DNA of 64,000 nucleotides from assembly GCA_036365455.1 (NCBI GenBank), contig JAWQUS010000030.1:6696001-6760000 (forward strand), read 5' to 3'. The number at the start of each line of letters is the position of its first letter. The first letter of the stretch is position 1. This DNA is from Macrosoma leucophasiata (taxonomy: Eukaryota > Arthropoda > Insecta > Lepidoptera > Hedylidae). Positions 1 to 11,100 of this stretch are shown here, one piece after another. Both the position numbers and the translations under genes were made by a program. A model generated the notes under the pieces. It was not told the origin of the DNA. It made no database searches and saw nothing but the letters and a program-made list of their open reading frames with translations.

Positions 1-349
1 GCTTCAGTTTAAATAAGCACTGCATTTTTCTTTCTCCTCTTTCCCTTTATAATAAAGGAACTTAATATGTACATTTACTTCATTTTGATTCCTTGTAGCA
101 ATAACGATTGTGATACCTACCTAGTTAACTGAGCCAAAGAAAAATATCTGTTGAGTTGAAATACACACAGATAGACGTGACGTCACGTTTTAAAATTATT
201 TTCGTCATCAACAACATTCTATTGGTATAGTTACTTATCTTATTATCTCCAAAATCAAGCAAGCACCATAACCTAAGCTAATTATTTTTATACCTCAAGT
301 TAATATTCACAAAATAAGAGATTTTATTTTAGTATATTTTTTTTAACAG

Positions 350-2251
350 TGACAGTACGAGCCTTTGCTAAAGAAGACAATTTAGAAGGCTCATCTATAG
401 CTAGACTTCTAACAAGTCTTATTGGATCTAAAGTGGTACGTTTTCATTAAATTGTATGTGATTCTTTAGGAAAGTTTACGCTGTTACTAAAATTATATTT
501 ATTGTTCAGGCTCCATTAAGTTCTCCACCACCTACAACAAGTACACCAAAACTTCCTCGTCCACTAGAAAATGGTTTTAATGACAATATTAGGGTAAGAC
601 TAATATTTATATTAAAATATGTAATATTATATGATTTCAAAATTAACTTCAATGTACTTAAACTAATCCCTTTTTTAGATGAATAACTACGCTTCCTTCC
701 GTGTCCATGCCGGTACTGGAACATTTAAAACTAAATCTAATCAACAGAAATTTAACAGCTTTGTTACTCCAAGCAAACGTATAGTACATTCTCCGTCAAA
801 TAAAAAAATCCCTAAACAAGATAAAATTATACCCAAACGTTGGTCCGATATTTATGATCAGAGAGAAATTAAATCTAAGACAGATAATGAGATAAAAATT
901 ATGTGTGATAAAGGCACTCAAACTGAAGTCGAATTTCAATTGCCCGAGATAGAAAAAATGGAAACTATAATTAAAGATCTGTGTGCTAAAATTGAAACAC
1001 TGGAATCACAGCTTAAAGTTAAAACGACACAACGTGGCTCAGTGAGCTTATCAGAAGCATCGAGTGATGAACGTTCGTCATTTGACATTTACAATGGAAG
1101 AAGGTCTCATAAACGGAAAAGGAATCTTACTTCTACTACTGATTTGGTAAGATCTGAATTATACATTAATTAAAACATATATGTATCTAACTATTGTAAT
1201 TCTTCCAATAAAAAAAAATCAATTGCAGAGTTTAGTCGGAGATTATGATTCTACATCAGTGAATTTAACCCCACTAGGCGATGACTATTCGGATGATTCA
1301 GAAGCAGATAAAACATATCTTGGAAACAAAAAACAGAAACCAAAACGAAATTCTTATTCTTGTGATGAAATGGTAAGCAATTTATTAATTCTTATATCTC
1401 AACAATGCAATTTAATAAGTACTCAGGTTTGATTTCACAAGTTTAACATTGACAGCGCTCTCGTTAATTTTTATTAGGTTCCGATTGGGGACGGTAACGC
1501 CGTAGTTCCTGGAAGAATTTTGAGAAATATGGATTGGACGTCATATACAAACGCAACACGTAAATTATTGACCGCAGTATTTTCGAGAAGGTATGTTAAT
1601 ATTATCCAAATTTTTAATGTATGTTGATGGTAGCAAACAACCACACTAAAACCGAAGGTCTTCATTCCAATGCTTTGCCATCTCCGGGGCTTAGCTCCTT
1701 GATAGTTATCAAGGAAGCAAATCAACTTAAGCCCCAGAGTAGTAAGTTATTCCTAGGGACAGACAAATTAGGCAATCCGGTGGAGCCTTCGGCCTCGAGC
1801 TTTGGAACTAGTAAAAGATTAACCAAATTTAGAAATTTGTAAGTTATTACAAATATATTTTTTATTTTTAGAGTTTTAGCGACTCATTCGCTAACTGGAA
1901 GACCGTCTCCAGCTTTTCCGGATAAACCTGCTAAGAAAAAATTGAATTCCGCACAGGTCAATGATATTGTGCAGACCGTAGTAGAAAAATGTGGTGTTCC
2001 GGAAAATGTTGTAAGGTTAGCAACAAAACATACAATTTAATTCATGGTCGTTATTTTTAAATTTGCATCAAATTAAATATAATTAATAATTTTCCAGAAC
2101 TAGTATAACGACAAAATGTGCCGATGAGAGTAAAATGTACCGAAGCCGACAAAATAATAAAAATAAAAGGAAAAATAAAAATAATCGGGAAAATATTCCT
2201 CCATCGTCGACTCGCTATGAAGATTCTGATTATTCTTACACTTCCAGTTAA
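350..2251 (+). CDS. BEN-domain protein, copy 1 (5' end outside window)
   Basis: Spliced model: 350-435, 510-593, 679-1146, 1229-1372, 1478-1590, 1872-2015, 2098-2251 (TAA). Every junction has AG/GT and the phases join without a stop. The last three exons encode a BEN domain starting at VPIGDGN, with ATRKLL, LATHSLTG and the closing TTKCADESKMYR. BEN domains are known as DNA- or chromatin-binding modules of transcriptional regulators, so a nuclear role is inferred. Upstream is a Lys/Ser-rich linker with a short coiled-coil-like stretch (IEKMETIIKDLCAKIETLES) and an acidic segment; after the domain comes an Asn/Lys-rich basic tail. The first visible exon begins mid-codon, so the start lies left of base 1. 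The exon sizes 113 and 144 recur in the paralogue at 33885-37016. The family call is firm; the upstream exons are less certain. Confidence 0.85.
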
Positions 2252-2394
2252 CGCTTAACATTATAGATCCTTCGTACCTGAATGTCTTTTTTTAAAGGTA
2301 ATAGTAATTTTGATATCTTTTTTTTATGTAATGCAAGTGGCAAACAAGCATGCAGTTCACTTTGATGTTTTTTTTTTTATTATTATTATTTTTT

Positions 2395-3130
2395 AATTTC
2401 TGAAGATTGACAGACAAGCAAACGGGCCACCTGATGGAAAGTGGTCACCGTCGCCTATGAACATTTATTTGCAACACCAGGGGAGTTGCCAACGCGCTGC
2501 CAGCCCTGAAGGACTCTTTTGACGCCATTTTTGAAGAACCCCATATTGTAGCACCTAGAGAACACCTCAGAGGGAAGTTCGTTGCACAATTTACACGTTC
2601 TGGGCAGGAACGAACGTGAAAACCTCACCGTTGAGCACTGCCAAGTGTCCAGTCGGTGTGGGTGGAACTTCTCTCTTCGGCGGGTAGTACGGTGTAGGAA
2701 AAGAGACGGTGGCACCATGTCAAACAGTTCAGCAGAGCACTCACTATTGTAGAGACGGTACAACACGCACAGACTCCCAATGTCTTTGCGCAGGCTCAGA
2801 TGTTCGAGTCTGTCGGTAAGTCCTGGATCGTTAACAATACGAACGGCGCGTTTTTGTAGGGAGTCAAGTGGCCCAAGCTGGTATTTGGGGGCTCCCGCCC
2901 ACAAATGAGAGCAGTATTCCAGATGGGGCCGCACTTGGGCCTTATAAAGCTGTAGTAGCTGCCCCGATGTGAAATACTGCCTCGCTTTGTTAAGCACCCC
3001 CAACTTTTTGGATGCCAACTTTGTCTTACACTCAATGTGACTCCCGAATTGCACTTCGAATGTTAAGTGATGACTGCAGCCTATAGACACCCACACAAAG
3101 ACCAAGGTCAAAATGCAGATGCGTTACTAC
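2395..3130 (-). mobile_element. non-LTR retrotransposon (LINE), 5'-truncated 3' end
   Basis: The minus strand keeps an open frame (3111-2455) typical of the C-terminal end of a LINE reverse transcriptase: LYKAQVRPHLEYCSHLW, a QKRAVRIV-like segment, and the closing FKNGVKRVLQGW. No YxDD catalytic block is present, so this is a dead 5' truncation. A CR1- or Jockey-type clade is likely but cannot be fixed by eye. The right end (about 3061-3179) is a separate short repeat that recurs at 45626-45790 in the opposite orientation. Confidence 0.8.
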
Positions 3131-3235
3131 TCCTGAGGCCTAAGGTGTTATGCCTCTGTGCCGGAAATTACAGGGCCTTTATGATTTCATGTTAAGTACT
3201 TACCACTAATACCTATACTTACCTATCTTGACAAG

Positions 3236-3798
3236 ACATGGCAGAGTTACATATTCAATGTATAGCCTTAAGCGAGGAACGGGACAAACTCCAGATGATA
3301 GTAGACAGGTTCGACCAATGCAGTGATGAGTATGAGCAAGCCCTGAGACGCATCACCGCATTGGAAGTTGAATTAGGAGAGGCCAATGTACTAATAAACA
3401 GCTTGGTAGGGTAGATACGTAGGAACATGCTCAAAATTCATCAAGATTGATATCTGTATTCCCAAAGCTTGTGTAGCACCTATGCTGTAGGTACTAAACT
3501 AGTATAAAAAACTCGCTAATTATAATTAACAAAAACTACTTGCCTCACATAATCTTAGCACCAGAATCTGACATAAGCGTAATTAACTACATACTAGTTT
3601 AGTTAATGTACTAAAGTTTTTGGCAGATATTGATGATATTTTTCAGATAATTTAAATTAATTAAATACATAATGTATTTATGTATTTGATTATCTGAAAA
3701 ATATAGGAGCATCTACATATAATTAACGTACAATATTATTTTTACAGTTTTTGACGATGTCGACGAAAACATGGCGTGATTTTGTTTCGTTGACGTGA
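3236..3798 (+). CDS. small two-exon coiled-coil protein, unknown
   Basis: ATG at 3238 opens 56 codons up to a donor after 3405 (AACAGCTTG followed by GTAGGG). An acceptor (TTTTTACAG) at 3747 allows joining in phase 0 to 3748-3798, giving 72 residues and TGA. The first exon is highly charged and heptad-like (LSEERDKLQMIVDRFD, then YEQALRRITALEVELGEA), so a coiled coil is very likely. An in-frame TGA sits just upstream of the ATG, so it is either a true start or a 5'-UTR-containing exon. It may also be the 3' part of a larger gene whose earlier exons I cannot recognise, or alternative terminal exons of the BEN gene. I do not recognise the family. Confidence 0.45.
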
Positions 3799-5136
3799 TG
3801 TGGCTACCACGTAACTCCGCCTCTGAGTCTGAATACGTCAGAGCCAGTCTCAAGCCTGGACAAAGGAGGAGAGGTGACCAAGTTTTGGACAAAAATATTA
3901 ATAGAATACTTATAAAGATACAAAAAATACTTACTTAATAATATACTATTTAAACATAAAAGAAATAAAATTCACACGCGCAGAACTTAGTCGCCTACTT
4001 TAAGACAAAGGGTTTCTTTACCTAATATCAATTACCTACATAATTATTTTGAATTTCGTACCTACTGTAGAATGATGTCTGATTATATTTTTTAAGTATG
4101 TAATTACTTAGCATTTTTAATTAAACTTTATCAAGCCCTACAGTGTTTTATTAATTTTTCGTCCTCTCCCAGCTCCCACGCAGCGATACCTAAGTAGGTC
4201 CCTATTGACAAGATAAAGAAAAAATAAAAAAGTTGTAATTCATGTTGCATTTAAATCGCATCTGTTTTTGTTTATGCGATTCAAGTCTATTTTGTTAGGG
4301 TGTGTGTGCGACATAAGCAAGACGCGGTAAAACGAAACGAACGCAATCAGCTAATGCGCCTATATTTGTAATGAACGCTTAGATTATCGTTTCTCGATTA
4401 GCCTAAGCTCATCACAGACTATCTCGCACAGTCTTCAGACTTCAACTGCAATGGACCACAGACTACGTACTATAAATTTGCTGTAATTTAAAAAAACTTG
4501 AAGTTTTTGGCGGGAACCTTGAAAGAGGCGTATGGTGCTCTTATTTTATTTCATTTCCTTGGTGTATTTTTAAGTTATATTGAATAAAGTTGGTGGCATT
4601 TTGTTTGATATAGGTTTGTTACAGTGCCCGTGTATAGTGAAATAGAATATCAGTGCGAAAACACGACCTTTCAGGTTGCCTCCAAAACTTCATTGTAAAT
4701 GTTCTGGTAAAGTAGCCATCGCTTTATTCGAATAACTTGATTGTAACTCACTTGACTGACATATTATACTTGATAACTTATATACTTGATACTTACATAT
4801 TATACTTGATGACTATATTAAACTAACTTTTACGCTGCTTAAATAAATACGAAATATCGTTTTACTTGACACTGGCAATATGCGTAATAGCAATGCAATA
4901 ATACAAAAAAAAAAAACTTGTGACAGTGACACTGACAGATATGTCATCACAATAAGTGTCAAACTGTCAGAATTGCCTTGTCTCGTCAGCTTCAATCACA
5001 GGCTTCAATCCTATATGAAATCTGTGTTGTATTGGAATGGAAGTCTGCAAGTCTGTTGAAATTGTGTTTTGATACTAATTATGCAATTAAATTGCGATAG
5101 TCGTGCGTGATTGCCCTCTGCGACATATATCAAATA
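3799..5136. other. intergenic, probable 5' flank of the Regnase gene
   Basis: AT-rich sequence with no gene-like open frame. The last 150 bases before the ATG at 5137 should contain the upstream Regnase promoter and 5' UTR, but I see no clear TATA box or initiator. A poly-A run lies at about 4905. Confidence 0.4.
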
Positions 5137-8100
5137 ATGTCAAACGATACGGATTTGTTGATATCAGTGCCGCGTTCATGCCTCACAGAGTTTTACAGCA
5201 AATATCTCAATTTAGTCGAAACTTTTTACTATGTTACACTATCAGAGAACAAAACTGGGATTGCTAAAGAGAGACCTGACAATGTGTATTTCAACGTTAT
5301 ATTTAATTTGAATCCAGCGGACGGGAACTACAATCCAAGAGAGCTCGTCGGCCGCATACAGGTAGGTGAAAATTGTTGTTACAACATACATTAGAAAAAT
5401 ATAAGTTCAGCTATTAGGTTTTATTTTTTGTTATTGTTATAAATATCTGTTAATTAATATTGATATTTCTGGTTCTTTCTCGTCTACCTTTTCCACAAAT
5501 TAATTTGAACCATTCTTTCTGAGAATGCAGTTTTTGAATAATTTTAATTATTATAATAAGTAGGTATGTAAATAAGAGAATAGATAGTATAATAGAATAG
5601 TAGAATAGCTCTTGTTGGTGACACAAAGGAACATTTTGGAACAATCTTAAAATAACATTTGAAAAAGAACTGTTCAGTTTATTTTCTTATTGAATTTAAT
5701 GAAAAAACCATAATTATTTTATTCATTATTTACTAGTTCATGTATTAACCTAATTAATCATAGTGAAAAAAAACCTATTAAAATAATATTCTCATACAAT
5801 TCCATTCATAACTTAATGACGAAAATTAACTATATAAAACCTTTAATGGATTTAATGTTTAGGTGATTACGGAGTATGGGATACCTCAATGGAGTATGTA
5901 TACTACATGTGTGTAGTATTGATATTGATTGGGAATGTTTAGGAAATCTGGGAGCTGACACAAAAAATGTGTATGTTTCTGTATTCATTTATTCCATTGT
6001 TAAACATCTTCATCACAAATGAATTGGTTATAAGCAACCATCAGTGAAGAAAAAAAAATTACCTATTTCTGGTTATCAAATATACCTATATTCTGTTAAT
6101 TTCCCACAAGCTGTTGTATGTTTTTTATAAGTAGCAACTCTGTAATGTTAGAGAAAATATGGGAAACACTTTTAGAAATGTTTCATTGTAAAATGCCAGC
6201 ATCTAAAGTATCTATGACACAAAAGAAATCAGATTCCGAAGTTTCTCAATTATTATAAGCCCAATCCTCTTGGCACTGTGCATTTTCGTCCAATTGTAAT
6301 AATACCTATACAGGGGTACTTAATTTCAGCATATAGCAATAAATTAGGAAAAGCAACTGAAACGTCAGGTTGATTTTAAATAATTATTTTAGTTTAACAT
6401 ACACAAGATAAATCTGAAAACTAGTTTTACTTCAAGAAATATTTTTTATAAATACTTGAACTAAAAAATTTTTTAATTTAAATTAATCAAATAATATAAA
6501 CCTAAACAATTTGTAAGTTATCTACGATCAACGTAAGAACAATATTATTATTATTTATAGATATTAAACTAGTGCAGAGATAAAGTTCTATAAAGAGATC
6601 TATAAAGTTTACTTAATTTACTAAAAAAAATTTTTTTTTTACCTTATTTCAGGTAACCAAGAAAAGTATTGATCCTATCATACATAATATAATAAGACAG
6701 TAAAAATCGAGTGTCTGTACATTAAATATTTTTCAAAAATCTGATAGATAAAAAAAAAGTAACAGAAACCAAAACAAATATTTTTGTAATTTTTGTTTCT
6801 ATAAATATCAATAATCATTTATTCACTGTCTGTCTTGTCTGTCTGGTACATTATAACTTTGAAACTACTCAACGGATTTGAACGCGGTTTTCACAGGTGG
6901 ATTACATATAATTAGGTGCGTTTGTTTCGTCAAAATCGGATAAAAGGAAAAAAATGTTATGGTCAATTGAAAATTTACTTCAAGAACTGCTTCAAATTAA
7001 CTATTAGTCTATTATAGATCTGGATAAGTGTAGTTTCCACAGGTTACGCGAAAAGCGACTTACGCGCGGGCGGACCCGTGGGCAACAGTCATTAATGTGA
7101 TGACATGGATATTCGTTATTTAAAATGTGACGGTGTCGTCAACATTTTCCGTGTCTATCATTAGACGTCGGGATGCGCGACAGCTGTAGTCTGAGTGGCA
7201 GAGGTCAACAGTGTGCGGTTTGTTTGGGGGCCGCCTGCTGCAGTGGGCGCGCAACCCGGATCTCGGCATGCCCCGCTTCCCCTTCACTTCGGGTCCGAGT
7301 GCGTACATGCGCTCGCCGGCCGCGTTGCTCGCCCGCTCGGTAACTTCACAGTCGCTCAGTCGCTAGTCTTGCCGCGAATCACGTCGCGCACGCGCGCATC
7401 CGGCCATGCGACGTGCGCGCACAAACACACGCATTTATTATGTACGCAATTGACAACACCCAGGTGAGCGCATCACCACACATCCCTAGCTTCCCGTACG
7501 TAACGTCACAGCTAGCCAACGTTTGCGTGAGTTTCACACATCCCATTGCACTGTAAATTGTAATGATGTTCATTGACGAACGGAGAACGATCCCGGAAGT
7601 AGAGCCGGTTCGTTAACGTCATATAGGTATGCTAATTACTATCGACAGTGTTCAAATATTAGTATGTATAAGCAATATATCACTGCGTGCTAAATAGATG
7701 AAGCTAGGGTGATTAAATACGTTTAATATACAAACCAATACTTAATGGATACAGTGTAAAAAAATATATATAATTAAGTTCATTGGAAAAGTCCACATTT
7801 CATGTAGGTAAGTATGCAAGATTGTTAAGATTGAAACATTGTGAGATAATAAGAATACAAATCTGATATTTATAAATACCTACAATTAAACGATTCGTTA
7901 TCTATGAAAAATTACCTGTACGTGTTGAGCTCAATAAGTGTTCAATTATTTCTAAAAATAACACAGTTTTTTTCACAATTGTTGATCAGTTAAATTGTGA
8001 ATCAAAAGTCTAAACCTATTACTGAATGAGCGAAAGTCATTCAATTAGAATTTAATTTAAAGAGTCCATATTAATTTATTTAAAAGTGGTTATTCAACAG

Positions 8101-11100
8101 AGGACAAACAAATATGTTATAATTAGACTAAACCATAATTTCATTGACATAACTTATATTATTGAATATTCCGGTAGCGGTACAAGGTACAATAAAGGCG
8201 GTTGAACGTAAACTTGTTACAGTTACAGCATTAAGTTATGCTCAATCATTACAAGTAAAATTTTATGTCGCTGTCGCTAGCTCAATGCATAAGCAAACAT
8301 TTCTTAAGAGTCAATAGAATAGAGCTGTGATTACTCGGAGCTACCTACTACGCACGCCCACGAGGAAACTAATTGAATAAGTTGGCATAATGTGTTTCTT
8401 CAAACGTATTTCTAACAAACATTTGTTTTATATATTTTAAAGAAAAATTTGACTTCAGGCGAGACTCGAACTCGCGGCCACTGGGAATCCAGTCCAGCCG
8501 CTCTTCCAACTGAGCTACCGAAGTCCTGGACTGGATCGGCTGGACTGGATTCCCAGCCGCGAGTTCGAGTCTCGCCTGATGTCAAATTTTTCTTTCCATT
8601 TTTCTATAAAATATATTTTACAAGCATGTGTTAATGCGAAATAATATAAAACAAACATTTGTTTTACCAGCATTATAGGACAATAAGTAATTTGATCTTT
8701 CTGTCACTCCCAATATCCTTTCTTAAATAAATTTGAATCGTGGGAGATCAAGAAACACCTGTATCCGTGCTTCTGTACTTCTCCTTTTCTCCGCTTCTCC
8801 GCAGCATGTGCCTGTGTCTGAATGGGACTTACCACTTAACACAATACATGAATTACACAGTAGAATTTGGCGCCGAAGTTTTCGAAGTAGGCAATAGCAT
8901 CAATCAATTCCAGCGTTACTTCTTTCTTTGTTCAACGACTAAAGTCGGTTTCCTGTACTTACATCTGATGTTCATCGTACAATTCGACATTGAAATACGA
9001 ATTGTTAGTAAGTAAACCTTGGTCAACAAAGTAAAAAAGTATTTTAATAACACTTCGTGTACCCTCAAATAAGACCAGAAGTCCGAGTCTGCACCATATG
9101 ATTGCATTGTAATTAACAACGTCTACATAAATGTCTCTAGGTAAAGGATCATGGATGCATAGTTCCATTTGTTATAAAGATATCTAAACTTTGCAGTTAA
9201 CTCAACTCCAAAGTTCACAGATCACATAGTCCATAGTCACTGGTTAATATGTTTGGTAATAACGGCCATCAATAGTGCTGCGATCGTCAGCTGCACCGCG
9301 CATACCACGGTGAACGTCATGTGCAGTGAGGGTTGTTGCAGCATCCGATATTGCACCATTAACTGTCACTATACATCCTCAACAGAGGTCGCAAACTAGA
9401 AATATCGGCTTTAGAAAATACCGGCATTTATCAAATCTGATGTCAGTAATAAAAATTTTAATTGAGGAATTGATCCTGAATTGGAATCTTCAAAAGTACC
9501 TTACTTGTAGTAAAGCCAAATTGCGATTGAACTTAATCTAGCGAAGAGTTTCGGGCGATTTCCGAAAACAGTTATTAGTGCTGTAACTGAACGACAGTGA
9601 AGACTGATCAATGTCCACCTTAGAAATTTAGACACAATGATTTTGCCGTGCTTTTACGCTTGGGAAGAATGTCATCCTGCCGTTGAAGAGTCTAGTTATT
9701 TAGTATTTTCTGATTCCTCTTTAGCAGTAGCGTGATCACCTCATTACTATACATCTAACTAACATCATAGTGCTTGACGAGGACGACAGAATGAATGCCA
9801 ACCCACATGCTTGTTAAGTGACAATAGTTTTTTCAGAATGGCGAGTTAAGGAACAGTCGTAAATATGGTGTCATTTGCGATATCTTTATGGAAAAAACGG
9901 AAAAATTATGAAGAAGAAATGTTCATAATCCCTACTAATATTATAAATGCGAAAGTAACTCTATCTGTCTGTTACCTTTTCACATCCAAACAACTGAACC
10001 GATTTTAATGAAATTTGGTACGGATATAGAGCTGACTTTGAGAACGAACATAGGCTACTTAGTTATTTATAAAACGACATCCACGCGGGCGAAGCCGCGG
10101 GCAACAGCTAGTATAAAATATTTTTATATGTCAATAAGGTTTTTAAGAATTCGGGCTTAAAACTGATGATTTGCATGATTTTGCGTAATTATTAAGGCGC
10201 TACATAATAATTATTGACCAATGAATTTGTGTACGTATTGTGCTTTAGTGTAAAACCCTACGTAATACTACGTGAGTCAATCTCACAGTTAGCCATAGCC
10301 ATACGGATTTTCAATGTGTTCTCACAGAATAAATAATAATATATGATTCCTAAGAGCTGGCAGCTTTAGGAACTCAATGGTTCCAAATGATCTTCGTTGA
10401 TAGTTGTCTCATAATGGTTCGTGTATCGTATTAGCTTGTGTGCCTGTAAGAAAAAATGTAATTAAAAAAACCTAAAAACTTTCAAGAATCTAATTCTAAT
10501 TGATTCAAAATTAAAATCTATGACTGTATATCCACCACATGACCATACCAAATAATTATTTGCGAAATAGTTTTACTGGAACTTTACCAGCAAAAAATAT
10601 TTAGTAAAGTAACAGTATTTAATACGCAGATACGGTACAATGTCATATCCATCTACTAGCATAGTTCAAATGAACAGATGCCTCAATCAAATACCGTTCG
10701 ATCACGTATTGTCTGTCGTCTGCAGCATTTGTTTCAATTGTCTCTCGTGGAGTGTCGTGAAAGTAGCGAATATATTTAATTAATGTGTATGTCTTGATCC
10801 GTCTTTGCGTAGTGTCGCAGGCGCAGATTGGCGCTCAGAATTCGGATATTATTGCGTACTTTCACTCGACCGACGCCGCGTAGTAATTTATATTCACTCG
10901 TTATCCACGACATCCGATCACGGATTTGAATCTAACAAGGCGAACCCGAACATTTCTTCATGGCTGTTACTTGGCTCGTTTTTTACGGATAAAAACATCT
11001 TACGGATTTTATCATCATAATTAAGTAGGTATATTGCAGTCGTGGAAGTGAAGAAGCTTAATTTGCGTAAGCGTCCTTATTAGTTTTATAGGTCATTTAA

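Noticed and set aside
2455..3111. Reverse-transcriptase-like frame as a functional gene
   Set aside because: Only the C-terminal end is present and there is no catalytic block; it is a truncated LINE.
8740..9168. Overlapping frames of 67-91 codons on both strands
   Set aside because: No splice context, no recognisable motif, composition like the surrounding intron.
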